Positions 50,887 through 60,559 are shown, counted from the first letter of the stretch. The stretch is DNA of 64,000 nucleotides from Croceibacterium sp. TMG7-5b_MA50 (GCF_039830145.1 NZ_CP156082.1:2188001-2252000); one strand, 5' to 3'. Notes: a model not told the origin generated them from the letters alone. Numbers and translations: made by a program.

Positions 50887-52046
50887 GCGCGTGCTCCCAC
50901 GCCGGCAGACAAGGTAGGCTGGTCGAACGCGCTGAAGCCGTAATGCGCCAGCCAGCGCACGTCGCCGTCGAAGAAGGCGCGCAGATCGTCCATCCCGTAT
51001 TTCAGCATGGCCAGCCGATCGACGCCAACGCCGAAGGCGAAGCCCTGCCATTCATCGGGGTCAAGCCCGCTCATCTCGATCACGCGGCGGTTGACCATGC
51101 CACTGCCCAGCAATTCCATCCAGCCATGGCCCGGCGCATCGCCGCTGCCACCCAGCACGCGCTTCCCGTCGGCCAGCGCGAAGCCGACATCGACCTCGAC
51201 GCTCGGTTCCGTGAACGGGAAATAGCTGGGCCGCAGGCGCAGCACGATATCGTCCCGCTCGAAGAACGCCTTCAGGAACGTCTCCAGCGTCCACTTCAGG
51301 TGGCCCAGGTGGATGTCGCGGTCGATCACCAGCCCTTCGATCTGGTGGAACATCGGCGTGTGCGTGGCATCGCTGTCGCTGCGGTAGACGCGGCCGGGCG
51401 CGATGATCCGCAAGGGCGCGCCCTCCGCCAACATGGTCCGCACCTGCACCGGCGACGTGTGCGTACGCAGCAACATGCGGCCTTGTTGTTGGCCTACCGC
51501 TTCGCTGCTTGAGGCCGTACGCCCACCTTTCGGCGCGCCATCCGGAAAGTAGAAGGTGTCGTGCATCGCCCGCGCCGGGTGGCTTTCGGGCATGTTGAGC
51601 GCGGTGAAATTGTACCAGTCGTCCTCGATCTCCGGCCCGGTCGCCACGGCGAAGCCCAGATCGGCGAAAATCTCCGCCAGCTCGTCCATCACCTGGCTGA
51701 CCGGATGCACCGTGCCGCGCGGCGTTTCGGGCGCGGGCAGCGTCAGGTCCAGCGCCTCGGCGGCGAGCTGCGCCTCCAGCGCGGCCCCTTCCAGCGCGGC
51801 CTTGCGCGCAGCGATGGCGTCGGCCGCCTCCTGCCGCAATGCCTGGATTGCGGGCGCGCGCGCCTGCCGCTCCTCCGGCGCCATGGCGCCCAAGGTCTTC
51901 ATCAGTGCGGAGATGCTGCCCTGCTTGCCCAGCAGCGCGACGCGCACCGCCTCCAGCGCGTTGAGATCGGCAGCATCGGCGATACGGGTGCGGGCATCGA
52001 CGCTCATCGAGGTGAGGTCGGGGGCGGCAGGATCGGTCTCAGTCAT
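50883..52046 (-). CDS. pheS: Phenylalanyl-tRNA synthetase alpha subunit
   Basis: The 387-residue class II catalytic subunit has [53 protein letters not shown] (motif 2) and a motif 3 region near [17 protein letters not shown]. Between FYFPDG and MLLRTHTS there are about 18 extra residues, [14 protein letters not shown] among them (51478-51540), absent from ordinary PheS. The frame is intact. The first 15 residues are weakly conserved, so Met14 (MSVDARTR) is an alternative start. Confidence 0.96.
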   Translation of the reverse strand: MTETDPAAPDLTSMSVDARTRIADAADLNALEAVRVALLGKQGSISALMKTLGAMAPEERQARAPAIQALRQEAADAIAARKAALEGAALEAQLAAEALDLTLPAPETPRGTVHPVSQVMDELAEIFADLGFAVATGPEIEDDWYNFTALNMPESHPARAMHDTFYFPDGAPKGGRTASSSEAVGQQQGRMLLRTHTSPVQVRTMLAEGAPLRIIAPGRVYRSDSDATHTPMFHQIEGLVIDRDIHLGHLKWTLETFLKAFFERDDIVLRLRPSYFPFTEPSVEVDVGFALADGKRVLGGSGDAPGHGWMELLGSGMVNRRVIEMSGLDPDEWQGFAFGVGVDRLAMLKYGMDDLRAFFDGDVRWLAHYGFSAFDQPTLSAGVGARA

Positions 52047-52088
52047 CGGGGCGGCGCTGTAACGCCCCGCCGCCGCGCGCCCAAGCCT

Positions 52089-53120
52089 CTAATTGCGTCG
52101 GCGGCCCGCCGGCTGCACCACCGCATCCTTCAGCCGCGCGAGTTCGCCCATGGAGACCACGCCCTGATCGACCAGCCGCTGCGCCAGCATCGGGTGCAGC
52201 ACCGGGTGCGGCATCTCCGCATATTCGCTGGGCGTCATCTCCATGAAGGAGCGGAAGTCGCGCACGAACTGCGCCTGATCGTAATAGCGTTCGTCTAGCG
52301 CATCGCTCCACGACCGGAAATCGGCCAGCATGAAGCGCGCCATGGACCGCAAGAATCGCTGACGGCGCAGTTCCTGCTTGGCGGGGAAGCCGAACCAGCG
52401 CGCGCAGATCCGCTCCAGCGTGCGTGTGCCCACGCCCACCCGCTCCGCGATTTCCGATACGTTGGCGATCGCCGGATCACGCAACGCAGTGTGCACCGCG
52501 GCCACCTGGTCCGCCCGCCGGGCGGCGGGCCCGGGCGGCAGGCTTTCCAGGTATTCGTTGATCCGGGTCGCCTTGGCCTCCACCGGCTCCCCCGGCTCGC
52601 TTACGATGTCGAGCAGCGGGGCGAACGGGGCGAAGGCCGGTTCGCTCAATCCGTCGAACAGGCGATTGGCGAAGTCGCCCGCGGCCGCATCCACGAACCT
52701 GGCCCAACCCGCCGGCTGCAGGCCCAGGCCCCAGGCGCAGCACGATCTCGCATCGAAATGCAGCACCCGGCTGGTCGGCCCGGTACACACGAAGTCCCAC
52801 GTCTCCTGCAGCGGGCCACGGCCTAGTGCGCCCCGCAGCTGCGCCCCGGGGGCGAAGCGCAACGCCGCCCATTCGGGATACAGGCAATCGGAGATCCGCG
52901 TGTCGCCGGGCGCGTGGAAGTCGAACAGGTACAGCGCCGTGAAATAGGGCTGCAGCGCGGCGCTCAACTTGAAATAGCGCACCTCGATCGAAGTGCCGGT
53001 GTGCATGGTGATGGCGACCCTGTTCCGGCCGGCATCTTTTCCCCCCGATGCCGACTCCCGGACAGCATCGTTCATCAATCCGACAGGTTTGGCAAGATCG
53101 CTAATGGTTGGCGCTGCCAT
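52089..53120 (-). CDS. AraC-family transcriptional regulator
   Basis: The 343-residue protein has a sensor part (RYFKLSAALQPYFTALYLFD and PEWAALRFAPGAQLRG) and a C-terminal AraC-type double helix-turn-helix with NVSEIAERVGVGTRTLERIC and YYDQAQFVRDFRSFMEMTPS. The ATG at 53120 is preceded by GGAG. Upstream codons in frame would lie inside the rplT terminator. It sits between rplT and pheS, breaking the usual rpmI-rplT-pheST order, and has no target gene next to it. The ligand is unknown. Confidence 0.86.
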   Translation of the reverse strand: MAAPTISDLAKPVGLMNDAVRESASGGKDAGRNRVAITMHTGTSIEVRYFKLSAALQPYFTALYLFDFHAPGDTRISDCLYPEWAALRFAPGAQLRGALGRGPLQETWDFVCTGPTSRVLHFDARSCCAWGLGLQPAGWARFVDAAAGDFANRLFDGLSEPAFAPFAPLLDIVSEPGEPVEAKATRINEYLESLPPGPAARRADQVAAVHTALRDPAIANVSEIAERVGVGTRTLERICARWFGFPAKQELRRQRFLRSMARFMLADFRSWSDALDERYYDQAQFVRDFRSFMEMTPSEYAEMPHPVLHPMLAQRLVDQGVVSMGELARLKDAVVQPAGRRRN

Positions 53121-53145
53121 GCTCCGTCGATCCGTGACCCGACGC

Positions 53146-53186
53146 AAAAGGGGCGCGGACAGCCAGCCGGCCATCCGCGCCCCTTT
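53146..53186 (-). terminator. Rho-independent terminator of rpmI-rplT
   Basis: On the minus strand AAAGGGGCGCGGA and TCCGCGCCCCTTT pair and are followed by T at the end of a TTTT run. It lies 23 bases beyond the rplT stop and separates it from the AraC gene. Confidence 0.87.
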
Positions 53187-53208
53187 ACGGCTCAATCCCG
53201 TGGAGGGA

Positions 53209-53571
53209 TCAGGCGGCGGGCAGCGCCGCCTTCGCTTGGGCGATGATCGCGCCGAAGGACGCGCCTTCGTTCATGGCGAGGTCGGCCATGACCTTGCGGT
53301 CCAGCTCGATCCCGGCCAGCTTCACGCCGTGCATGAACTGCGAATAGGTTAGGCCTTCGGCCCGCACCGCCGCGTTGATGCGCTGGATCCACAGGGCGCG
53401 GAAGTTGCGCTTCTTGATCTTGCGATCGCGGTACGCGTACTGGCCGGCCTTCTCGACCGCCTGCCGCGCGACGCGGATGGTGTTCTTGCGGCGACCCCGA
53501 TAGCCCTTGGCCTGGTCCAGGATCCGCTTGTGCTTGGCGCGCGTGGTTGTGCCGCGCTTGATACGTGACAT
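53209..53571 (-). CDS. rplT: 50S ribosomal protein L20
   Basis: The 120-residue protein starts [19 protein letters not shown], then [19 protein letters not shown] and [20 protein letters not shown], the rRNA-binding helices of L20. It binds early in 50S assembly. It follows rpmI by 36 bases on the same strand; infC, usually upstream, is not in this window. Confidence 0.98.
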   Translation of the reverse strand: MSRIKRGTTTRAKHKRILDQAKGYRGRRKNTIRVARQAVEKAGQYAYRDRKIKKRNFRALWIQRINAAVRAEGLTYSQFMHGVKLAGIELDRKVMADLAMNEGASFGAIIAQAKAALPAA

Positions 53572-53607
53572 GGGTTCAGTTTCCTTCGATCAGCAGCTGC
53601 AACGCGC

Positions 53608-53811
53608 TCAGTCGAGCCCGTACGGGGCCCACTTCTTCACCGTCGCCACGTCCGAATCGGACAGGACGCTGGTGCCGCGGTTCTGGCGGATGTACTTCGC
53701 GTTGTGGCTGATCAGCCGGTGCCGCTTGCCCGCGACGCCATGCTTGACCTTGCCGGTGGCGGTGATCTTGAAACGCTTCTTGACCCCGCTCTTGGTCTTC
53801 ATCTTGGGCAT
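53608..53811 (-). CDS. rpmI: 50S ribosomal protein L35
   Basis: The 67-residue protein begins [20 protein letters not shown] and continues [20 protein letters not shown], the L35 signature. The start at 53811 is preceded by GGAGACG. A longer in-frame extension upstream is not conserved. It forms a pair with rplT. Confidence 0.98.
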   Translation of the reverse strand: MPKMKTKSGVKKRFKITATGKVKHGVAGKRHRLISHNAKYIRQNRGTSVLSDSDVATVKKWAPYGLD

Positions 53812-53931
53812 TTTCGTCTCCTGTTCGGGACACGTCCAAACCGGCCCTGGCAGCCCTTGTGGCCAGACCGGCGGCAATTCACGTGTCGGTGAAGCGCGGG
53901 CCCTTACCTGCGCCCGCGCGGATTCGCAAGC

Positions 53932-54330
53932 CTATGGCGCGAATGGCGTGCGACCTGTCTCGGCCAGCCATTCGGCGAAATCGCCATTGGCGATCCGCTC
54001 CGCCGTGTTGGGCAGGTCCGCGGTGTAGAGCCACGCGACCGCCGGCAGTTCCCCGCTGGCGCTGGTGACGGTCACGCGCGTCAACGTGTAGTCCGACCCT
54101 TCGAACCGGGCGAGCGCATCCATGTCCACGTCGCCCGCTTCGTGGAAGGTGCCCTGCACGATGCCCTCGCCCGGCAGCAGCGCGGGATACCAGCCCTGCG
54201 GATCGGGGATGGCCCACAGGCTGCCGGGTACGGTGGCCGACCAGCCGGGGCCGATCCCATCCAGCAGCGGCCGCACCGTTTCGGGGGCGACGTCGGGGCG
54301 CAGCACCCCGTACAGGAACAGGGCACTCAT
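53932..54330 (-). CDS. Gamma-glutamylcyclotransferase-like (GGCT) protein
   Basis: The 132-residue protein starts MSALFLYGVLRPD, the substrate-binding Tyr-Gly-x-Leu loop of the GGCT fold, and has ALARFEGSDYTLTRVTV with the conserved Glu that acts as acid-base in true cyclotransferases. Members act on gamma-glutamyl amines or peptides, or on glutathione. Which one applies is unknown. It overlaps the SDR gene by four bases and is probably co-transcribed with it. Confidence 0.85.
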   Translation of the reverse strand: MSALFLYGVLRPDVAPETVRPLLDGIGPGWSATVPGSLWAIPDPQGWYPALLPGEGIVQGTFHEAGDVDMDALARFEGSDYTLTRVTVTSASGELPAVAWLYTADLPNTAERIANGDFAEWLAETGRTPFAP

Positions 54331-55085
54331 GCGTAGATCATCCTCCGGGTCATGCCGCCATCCACCACCAATTGCTGGCCGGTGACGAAGCCGGCCGCGG
54401 CAAGGTATTCGATCGCGCGGGCGATGTCGGCCACCTCGCCCACCCGACCTACCGGGTGCTGCGTACGATCGGCCTCGCTGTGCGCGCGCTCCTCACGCAC
54501 GCCCGCCTTCTGCCAGCGGCCGGTCTCGATCCAGCCGGGCAGGACCGCGTTGACGCGGATCGCCGGCCCCAATGACACGGCGGACGCATGGGTCAGCGCG
54601 ACCAGCCCGCCCTTCGCCGCGGCGTAGGCGAAGGTGTCGGGTTCGGATTGCAACGCGCGGGTGGACGCGATGTTGACGATGCTGGCGCCCGCTTCCCGGC
54701 GCAGCAGCGGCAGTGCCGCCCGACTGCACAGGAAGGCGGCGGTCAGGCTTGCATCGATCCAGCGCTGCCAATCGGCCAGCGCCAGATCCTCCAGTGGTCC
54801 ACAATGGGGATCGGCGATGCCGCTATTGTTGACGAGGCAGGTCAGCGGATCATCGCCCAGCCAGTTGGTGATCTGCTTGAACGCGGCGAGGACGTCCGCT
54901 TCCTGCCCGCAATCGGCCGTGATGGTCAGGCAAGTGTCGCTTGGCAGCAATGCGGCAAGCTCCGCCAACGCCTCCTCGTCCCGGTCCAGCACGATCACTT
55001 GCCAGCCCAGGCCATGGAAGTGCAGCGCCGTGCCCCGGCCGATGCCGTTGCCGCCGCCGGTGACGAGGATGGTCCGCTCGCTCAT
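54327..55085 (-). CDS. Short-chain dehydrogenase/reductase
   Basis: The 252-residue Rossmann enzyme has TILVTGGGNGIGRGTALHFH as cofactor loop, LVNNSGIADPH (NNSG in place of NNAG), the catalytic Ser-Tyr-Lys in VNIASTRALQSEPDTFAYAAAKGGLVALTH, and the final FVTGQQLVVDGGMT. An acidic residue after beta2 (VLDRDEE) suggests NAD rather than NADP. The substrate is unknown. The upstream GTG at 55094 is an alternative start. Confidence 0.92.
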   Translation of the reverse strand: MSERTILVTGGGNGIGRGTALHFHGLGWQVIVLDRDEEALAELAALLPSDTCLTITADCGQEADVLAAFKQITNWLGDDPLTCLVNNSGIADPHCGPLEDLALADWQRWIDASLTAAFLCSRAALPLLRREAGASIVNIASTRALQSEPDTFAYAAAKGGLVALTHASAVSLGPAIRVNAVLPGWIETGRWQKAGVREERAHSEADRTQHPVGRVGEVADIARAIEYLAAAGFVTGQQLVVDGGMTRRMIYA

Positions 55086-55228
55086 GCCCGCCACAACGAC
55101 CAGCCACGCCGACGGTGCCGCGAGGCAATCATCATGATTGTCGGCCTGAAAACCATAGCCGGGCGGGCACGTATGTGTAGTCTGCCGGCGGCCAGCCCCA
55201 GCGCAGCCATGGGCCTACCCGGCAAAGG

Positions 55229-55981
55229 ATGATCGATTTGCGTCAGTTCAACCCCCTGCGGCTCACGCTATTCCTCGCCGCGGTCTTCGCCGCCATGCCC
55301 GCCGGGGCGCAGATCTGGTTCGATACCGCCGCCATCATGCAACCGGTCGTCCTGAACCCGTGCCCCGGCGGGCAGTGTCCCGGTGCGGGCGCCGACGACG
55401 AAGCCGATGGCGACGCGGAGCAGCCGGATCGATCCGCCCCCGCCGTCACGGCGCCGCCGTCGGATGCGCTCACCTATGTGCCCTCTCTTCAGCGGCGCAA
55501 CACGAACCTGGCGGATCTAGTCGCCCAGACCCGCCGGCAGAATCCCGAAAGCGCCTCCGCCATGGAGCGATTGTTCGCCGGCACCGACATCTTCGCGCAG
55601 ATGGCGGCGGCGTTGGCTCCCCATGGCTATGCCATCGACAATCTCGGCGATGCCTATGCCTTCTGGTGGATGACCGCATGGGAAGGCGCGCGCGGGTCCA
55701 ACCGCGCCTCTACCCCGGACGAGATGCAGGCGGTGCAGGCGCAGGCACACCGGGCGCTCGCCACTGCCCCGCAGGTGGTACAGGCGGACAACGCGACCAG
55801 GCAGCAGATGGCCGAAAGCCTGTGGATCCAGGCCGCGATGATCGACGGCATGGTCGATTTGGCGCGGGAACAACCCGAACTGATGCCACAGTTGCAGCGA
55901 TCGGTCCGCCAGGGGGCCCGTACGGTGGGCATAGATCTCGATGCCATGCGGCTGACGGCCAATGGCTTCGTCATGCAGTAA
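55229..55981 (+). CDS. Secreted protein, DUF6683-like
   Basis: The 250-residue product has a signal peptide cut after PAGAQ (residue 28). An acidic, Pro-rich linker follows (PGAGADDEADGDAEQPDRSA), then a helical domain with LQRRNTNLADLVAQTRRQNP and YAIDNLGDAYAFWWMTAWEG. The last motif resembles DUF6683 proteins found in sphingomonads. I cannot give a function. It is alone on the plus strand between two minus-strand genes. Confidence 0.75.
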   Translation: MIDLRQFNPLRLTLFLAAVFAAMPAGAQIWFDTAAIMQPVVLNPCPGGQCPGAGADDEADGDAEQPDRSAPAVTAPPSDALTYVPSLQRRNTNLADLVAQTRRQNPESASAMERLFAGTDIFAQMAAALAPHGYAIDNLGDAYAFWWMTAWEGARGSNRASTPDEMQAVQAQAHRALATAPQVVQADNATRQQMAESLWIQAAMIDGMVDLAREQPELMPQLQRSVRQGARTVGIDLDAMRLTANGFVMQ

Positions 55982-56014
55982 CGGGCAGGCGGAACCGGCG
56001 ACCTTCCGCGCCGG

Positions 56015-56809
56015 TCAATGTGCGTGATTGTGCGCGCCGCCCATCGCCTCCAGCACGTCGTCCAGCCGGGCTGGGTCGCCCAGCGCCAGCACATGGCCCG
56101 CGCTGCCGCCGTGTAGCGGCTCCCCGTTCCAGTCGCACATCGTGCCGCCGGCGCCCTCCACCACCGGCACCAAAGCGGCGAAGTCGTGCAGCTTCAGCCC
56201 CGCCTCGCACACCAGGTCCAGGTGCCCGCTGGCGAGCAGCGCATAATTGTAGCAGTCGCCGCCCATGATCATCCGCCGGTGATCGGTCTGCTGCGCCAGC
56301 GTCATGAAGGTGTCGCCCTCCTCCGCCGTGAAGTAATGCGGCCCGGTGGTGGCGATCGTCGCCTCCGCCAGTTCGCGGCAGCGCCTTGTTTGGACCGGCT
56401 GCCCGTTGAAGGTGGTGGGCTGGCCGGTGACACCGACCCAGCGTTCGCGCTGCACCGGCTGGTCGATGATTCCCAGCACGGGAAAGCCGTCTACCAGCAA
56501 CGCGATAAGCGTGCCGAAGGTCGCACGGCCCGCCAGGAAGCTGGCGGTGCCGTCGATCGGGTCCAGCACCCATTGCCGCCCGCTGCGCCCTTCGCTGACG
56601 CCGAACTCCTCCCCATGCACGCCGTCCTGCGGCACCTCCGCCGTCAGGATGCGCCGCATCGCCTCCTCCGCCGCGCGGTCCGCGACAGTGACGGGGCTGG
56701 CATCCCCCTTGCGCTCCGCGTCCATGGCGGTGCGGAAATGGGGCAGGATCGCCGCGCCGGCGGCATCGGCCAGCCGGTGCGCGAGGGCAAGTTCGGTGAA
56801 AAGGTTCAT
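56015..56809 (-). CDS. hisN: Histidinol-phosphatase (IMPase type)
   Basis: The 264-residue enzyme has GEEFGVSEGRSGRQWVLDPI, which runs into DGTASFLAGRATFGTLIAL, and LVCEAGLKLHDFAALVPVVE, the metal and phosphate sites of the inositol monophosphatase superfamily. Proteins with these details are annotated as HisN-type histidinol-phosphatases in alphaproteobacteria. The enzyme would make histidinol. CysQ at 24808 is a related paralogue with different motifs. Upstream lies a 204-base gap with the repeat at 56977. Confidence 0.9.
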   Translation of the reverse strand: MNLFTELALAHRLADAAGAAILPHFRTAMDAERKGDASPVTVADRAAEEAMRRILTAEVPQDGVHGEEFGVSEGRSGRQWVLDPIDGTASFLAGRATFGTLIALLVDGFPVLGIIDQPVQRERWVGVTGQPTTFNGQPVQTRRCRELAEATIATTGPHYFTAEEGDTFMTLAQQTDHRRMIMGGDCYNYALLASGHLDLVCEAGLKLHDFAALVPVVEGAGGTMCDWNGEPLHGGSAGHVLALGDPARLDDVLEAMGGAHNHAH

Positions 56810-56976
56810 GGGACGCGATCTAATCGGTGACCCGGTGTTTGGCTACAAAGGGTGGGCGGCGCTGTCCTACAACAAGGATTGCTGGCATGACGCGCCCATG
56901 TCGCGCCATGCCCTGCCGCATACGTCCTTACGCCTGCCGACTGCCCGCCACCGATCGCGTCAATGGGGGCCGTGGT

Positions 56977-57005
56977 AGGTGTCAACTTAGTGTCAACTTC
57001 CGGCG
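56977..57005. repeat. 29-bp intergenic repeat, copy 2, 8-9 bp past the prs stop
   Basis: It matches 30032-30060 at 25 of 29 positions. On the minus strand the tandem 11-mer reads AAGTTGACACT then AAGTTGACACC. TTGACA occurs twice, resembling -35 boxes, but no -10 is visible at the right distance. Upstream at 56862 is CTGTCCTACA, shared with the other copy. Nothing else is recognised in 56810-57013. Confidence 0.7.
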
Positions 57006-57013
57006 CAAACCCG

Positions 57014-57949
57014 TCAGTCGAACAGGCTCGACACGCTGCTTTCGTCGGCGATGCGGCGGATCGCCTCACCGATCAGCGGGGCCACCGTTAGCACCCGGAT
57101 GCGGGCGCAGTCGCGCGCAGCGTCGGTCGGCAAGATGGTGTCGGTGATGACCAGTTCGGTCAGCGCGCTGTTCGCCACCCGCGCCACCGCGCCGCCCGAC
57201 AGAACGCCATGGGTGATGTAGGCCGCCACGCTCTTGGCACCCGCGCCGATCAGCGCCGCGGCCGCGTTGCACAGCGTGCCGCCCGAATCGACGATGTCGT
57301 CGATCAGGATGCAGTTACGCCCCGCCACGTCGCCGATGATGTTCATGACCTCCGATTCGCCGGGCCGCTCGCGCCGCTTGTCGACGATCGCCAGCGGGGC
57401 ATTGTCCAGCCGCTTGGCCAGAGCCCGGGCGCGCACCACGCCCCCCACGTCGGGCGATACGACCATCAGATCCTGGCTGCCGTACCGGGCCAGGATGTCC
57501 GCCGCCATGACCGGCGCGGCGTACAGGTTGTCGGTCGGAATGTCGAAGAAGCCCTGGATCTGCCCGGCATGCAGGTCGACGGACAGGACGCGGTTGGCGC
57601 CCGCTTCCGTGATGAGGTTCGCCACCAGCTTGGCGCTGATCGGCGTGCGCGGGCCGGGCTTGCGGTCCTGCCGGGCATAGCCGAAATACGGCACCACCGC
57701 GGTGATCCGGCGGGCCGAGGCCCGGCGCAGGGCGTCGATCCCGATCAGCAGTTCCATCAGGTTGTCGTTCGCCGGGAAGCTGGTGGACTGGACGATGAAG
57801 ACGTCCTCCCCCCGCACGTTCTCGTTGATCTCGACGAAGATCTCCTCGTCCGCGAACCGGCGGACGGTGGCATCTGTCAGAGGCAGTTCCAGGTAACCTG
57901 CGATCGCACGGGCGAGCGGCAGGTTGGCGTTGCCGGCGAGGATCTTCAT
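57014..57949 (-). CDS. prs: Ribose-phosphate pyrophosphokinase
   Basis: The 311-residue enzyme makes PRPP from ribose-5-phosphate and [23 protein letters not shown] starts the first fold, [18 protein letters not shown] is the flexible ATP loop, [19 protein letters not shown] the ATP site and [19 protein letters not shown] the PRPP-binding loop. It supplies nucleotide and histidine synthesis, consistent with purH and hisN elsewhere in this window. A hairpin-like repeat precedes its start. Confidence 0.97.
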   Translation of the reverse strand: MKILAGNANLPLARAIAGYLELPLTDATVRRFADEEIFVEINENVRGEDVFIVQSTSFPANDNLMELLIGIDALRRASARRITAVVPYFGYARQDRKPGPRTPISAKLVANLITEAGANRVLSVDLHAGQIQGFFDIPTDNLYAAPVMAADILARYGSQDLMVVSPDVGGVVRARALAKRLDNAPLAIVDKRRERPGESEVMNIIGDVAGRNCILIDDIVDSGGTLCNAAAALIGAGAKSVAAYITHGVLSGGAVARVANSALTELVITDTILPTDAARDCARIRVLTVAPLIGEAIRRIADESSVSSLFD

Positions 57950-57998
57950 GGGGCGGAACCGTTCCCGGATTGCTGCGTTCGGCGCGCCCTTAACGGAG

Positions 57999-58025
57999 CG
58001 TCACACGATTGCAAACCGCGTGACG
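57999..58025. repeat. Inverted repeat between the DUF2235 gene and prs
   Basis: CGTCACACG and CGCGTGACG pair with one mismatch around a 9-base loop ATTGCAAAC. It lies 2 bases past the stop of the DUF2235 gene and about 50 bases before prs. It may end the upstream transcript, although no T-run is present. Confidence 0.4.
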
Positions 58026-58027
58026 GA

Positions 58028-60559
58028 TCAGGGGCGTTCCTGCGGCGACGGGATGCCCTGGATCGTGACGTTGGCCCGCCCGCGATTGCCATGGTCCGCG
58101 CCGGTGTAGAACCGGTCCGGCCGCCCCCATGGCGGCACCGCCTCGTTCACGAACAAGACCAGTTCACCGCTGCGCGCGGCGGTGAAGCTGCCGCGCCATA
58201 GGGTCGGCCGCTCCACGCTCTGGCGCAGCGACAGCGGTTCGATGTGCACCCGGTCCCACCATTGCAGCCTGCCGGCCCCGCGCCGGATGGCGATCATCGG
58301 CTGGAGGTACGGCGCGCGGATCACGCGGCGGAACGGCACGCCGAGATAGCCGGCCCAGCCCAGCTCCCCCGCGGAGAGGCCGCGCGGCGTCGCGGCGACA
58401 GGGCCGTCGTACCAGCGGTCACTGACCGGCACTTCCAGGAGCACCGAATACCGCTCGTCCCGCTTCACCAGCCGCCGGCTGGTGGTGCAGGTCGCGGCGG
58501 TCGCCAGATTGAACGTCACCGTGTCCAGTTGCTGTGCCGCCGACCGCTGTGGGCAAAAGGCGCGGCCCTGCTCCATCCGGGGCAATCGCAATTGGGTGAG
58601 GAGGCCCGCCCCGGCCCAGCCCAGCACCAGCACCAGGATGAGGACCGCCAGCAAGGGCAGCACATCCCATTTCAGGCGCCGCAGCGGCCAGCGATACAAG
58701 CGGGAGGTTCGCAGGCGCTGGATCCACGAGGGACGGCCATCGCGGTCCACCGGGCCGCCCGGCACCACATCCGCAATGTCGAGTTGCCCGGTGACCACGC
58801 GCCAGACCTCGCGCGCCTCCTGCTTCATGCGGCGGTCGAGCCGGCTGCTCCAGAACAGGAGCAGGATGATTGCGCCGACCAGCATGGCGAACCAGAAGCT
58901 GTTGTCGGCGGCCGTCTCTATAAGGCCCCGCGCCAGCACCGGCGTGACCACAGCCAGCAGCCGGATTAGCTCGCCCACCCAGGTGCGGCCATCGGCCAGG
59001 AACGGCGGCGCGTACCAGGCCTCGATCCACAGCGGCATCGCGACCAGCAGCGCCGTCAGCGCCAGCGTGGTGAAGTAAAGCCCCCGGCGCAGCCAGACGC
59101 GGTCCCAGACCCGCTGCAGCGTCGCGACCCGCGCCCGGCCCAGTGCGCCATGCTCCACCAGGGCGCGCAGATGATCGGTGATCATCGGCCGGGGAGGCTG
59201 CTGTTCGGGCGGCGGCGGCACGCCGGGCGTCTCGCTGTCGGGCAGCGCCGCCATCTCCCCGCGGCCTTCGGGGATGATGGTGATGGCCGCCGGCAGGTTG
59301 AACGGGGCATAGCGGTCGGTGCCGTCGGCGATGCGCGCGATCACGCTTTCGTGCACCTGCACCCGCCGAAGCAATCCCTTCTGCCGGCCATCGGCATGGC
59401 GAAGCGCAGGGTCGGCGATGATCGACGTCGGATCGCAACCGTCCAGCCAAGCGGCGATGTTGCGCGGCTGGTACCGGTAATAAGCCCCCACCCCCGCACG
59501 ACTGTCATGCAGCGGCCCGGCACTGTTGGCGAGGGCACGGAACCGGTCGGTGATGTTGCCCAGCGTGCGCAGCCCCGCCTTCTGCGCTTCCTCCAGCATC
59601 CACAGGAACGACACGAAGCTCAGGCTCTCGTCCGGATAGCCGCCGCCCACATCGGCGTGCATCCCGGTGAACCAGACCTGCTGCATCCGGCCGGCACGAT
59701 CTGGATGGCTGTGCGCGACACTCTCCTCGTTCACCTCGTCCCACAAGAGCGGATGGAAGGCGTCGCGCGCATCGTCGATCGCCAGCGCATGCCGGGCGCA
59801 CTCAACCCGCGGGCTGAGGCAGTAATCGGGCATGGACAGGGCATAGAACCAGTTGTCGATGCCACGGGTGATCTCCACGATCGGCCCGCCATAGGCGGCG
59901 ACCGTATCCCACACGCCGACGAAGCTGATCCGCGGGCGGTAGTTCAGGGCCTGATCGTAGACCGACCGGCCGCGCAACCTGCGCCAGCCGACGATCAGCT
60001 GCCCCCGCAGCCAGCGCAGCGCCCGCGTCGGCCATTGCAGCTTGCGCGGCAGGAAGTCGGCGCGGAAGGCGCGATAGGCATCGTTGCTGAGCCGGGCGAG
60101 ATCGGCCTCGTCACGGGCCATAACCAAACCCTGGCTGGCGATCAGCGCGATCACCAAACGGATGGTGAACGCGCCACGGCTGAAGCCGAAGGCGTAGATC
60201 GCATCCCCGCCCAGCGGCTCCGCCCCGCGCCCCTGCTCCTCCGCCGGGCGGTAATTGCGGCAGGCGTAGCGGTAGATCTCCAGGATGTTGCGCTTCAGGC
60301 CGAAGCCAAAAACGCCGCCCAGCAGCGCCAGCGGGCGGAAGCCCGACGTGCCGACGCCATTGTCGTAGAAGGCGATCTGCTTCCGCTTGCCCCCTTCCAC
60401 CGGGCCGAGGTCCACCGCCTCGTACATGCGCCAGACATTGGTCTTGAACAGCTTGCCGCTGCTGTTGCCGGTACCGTCGGAGAACAGAACGATCGCCCGG
60501 TCGGCGGGCGATGGCTCCGCCCCACCCTCGTCCTTCGATGCGCGGTCCGTGTCAGCCAT
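58028..60559 (-). CDS. DUF2235 alpha/beta-hydrolase with membrane domain
   Basis: The 843-residue protein has an N-terminal DUF2235 (Tle1-like) domain: AIVLFSDGTGNSSGK, YAFGFSRGAFTIR with the likely nucleophile Ser127, and WFTGMHADVGGGYPDESLS with a catalytic Asp. From about residue 480 several membrane helices follow (YFTTLALTALLVAMPLWI, SFWFAMLVGAIILLLFW, VLPLLAVLILVLVLGWAG), and a C-terminal soluble domain resembles a beta-sandwich. Tle1 proteins are phospholipases delivered by type VI secretion, but no T6SS gene is nearby and the membrane part argues for a resident lipid hydrolase. No signal peptide is present. Confidence 0.82.
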   Translation of the reverse strand: MADTDRASKDEGGAEPSPADRAIVLFSDGTGNSSGKLFKTNVWRMYEAVDLGPVEGGKRKQIAFYDNGVGTSGFRPLALLGGVFGFGLKRNILEIYRYACRNYRPAEEQGRGAEPLGGDAIYAFGFSRGAFTIRLVIALIASQGLVMARDEADLARLSNDAYRAFRADFLPRKLQWPTRALRWLRGQLIVGWRRLRGRSVYDQALNYRPRISFVGVWDTVAAYGGPIVEITRGIDNWFYALSMPDYCLSPRVECARHALAIDDARDAFHPLLWDEVNEESVAHSHPDRAGRMQQVWFTGMHADVGGGYPDESLSFVSFLWMLEEAQKAGLRTLGNITDRFRALANSAGPLHDSRAGVGAYYRYQPRNIAAWLDGCDPTSIIADPALRHADGRQKGLLRRVQVHESVIARIADGTDRYAPFNLPAAITIIPEGRGEMAALPDSETPGVPPPPEQQPPRPMITDHLRALVEHGALGRARVATLQRVWDRVWLRRGLYFTTLALTALLVAMPLWIEAWYAPPFLADGRTWVGELIRLLAVVTPVLARGLIETAADNSFWFAMLVGAIILLLFWSSRLDRRMKQEAREVWRVVTGQLDIADVVPGGPVDRDGRPSWIQRLRTSRLYRWPLRRLKWDVLPLLAVLILVLVLGWAGAGLLTQLRLPRMEQGRAFCPQRSAAQQLDTVTFNLATAATCTTSRRLVKRDERYSVLLEVPVSDRWYDGPVAATPRGLSAGELGWAGYLGVPFRRVIRAPYLQPMIAIRRGAGRLQWWDRVHIEPLSLRQSVERPTLWRGSFTAARSGELVLFVNEAVPPWGRPDRFYTGADHGNRGRANVTIQGIPSPQERP

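Noticed and set aside
48448-50943. 831-codon frame antisense to pheT
   Set aside because: No motif, and pheT is intact on the other strand.
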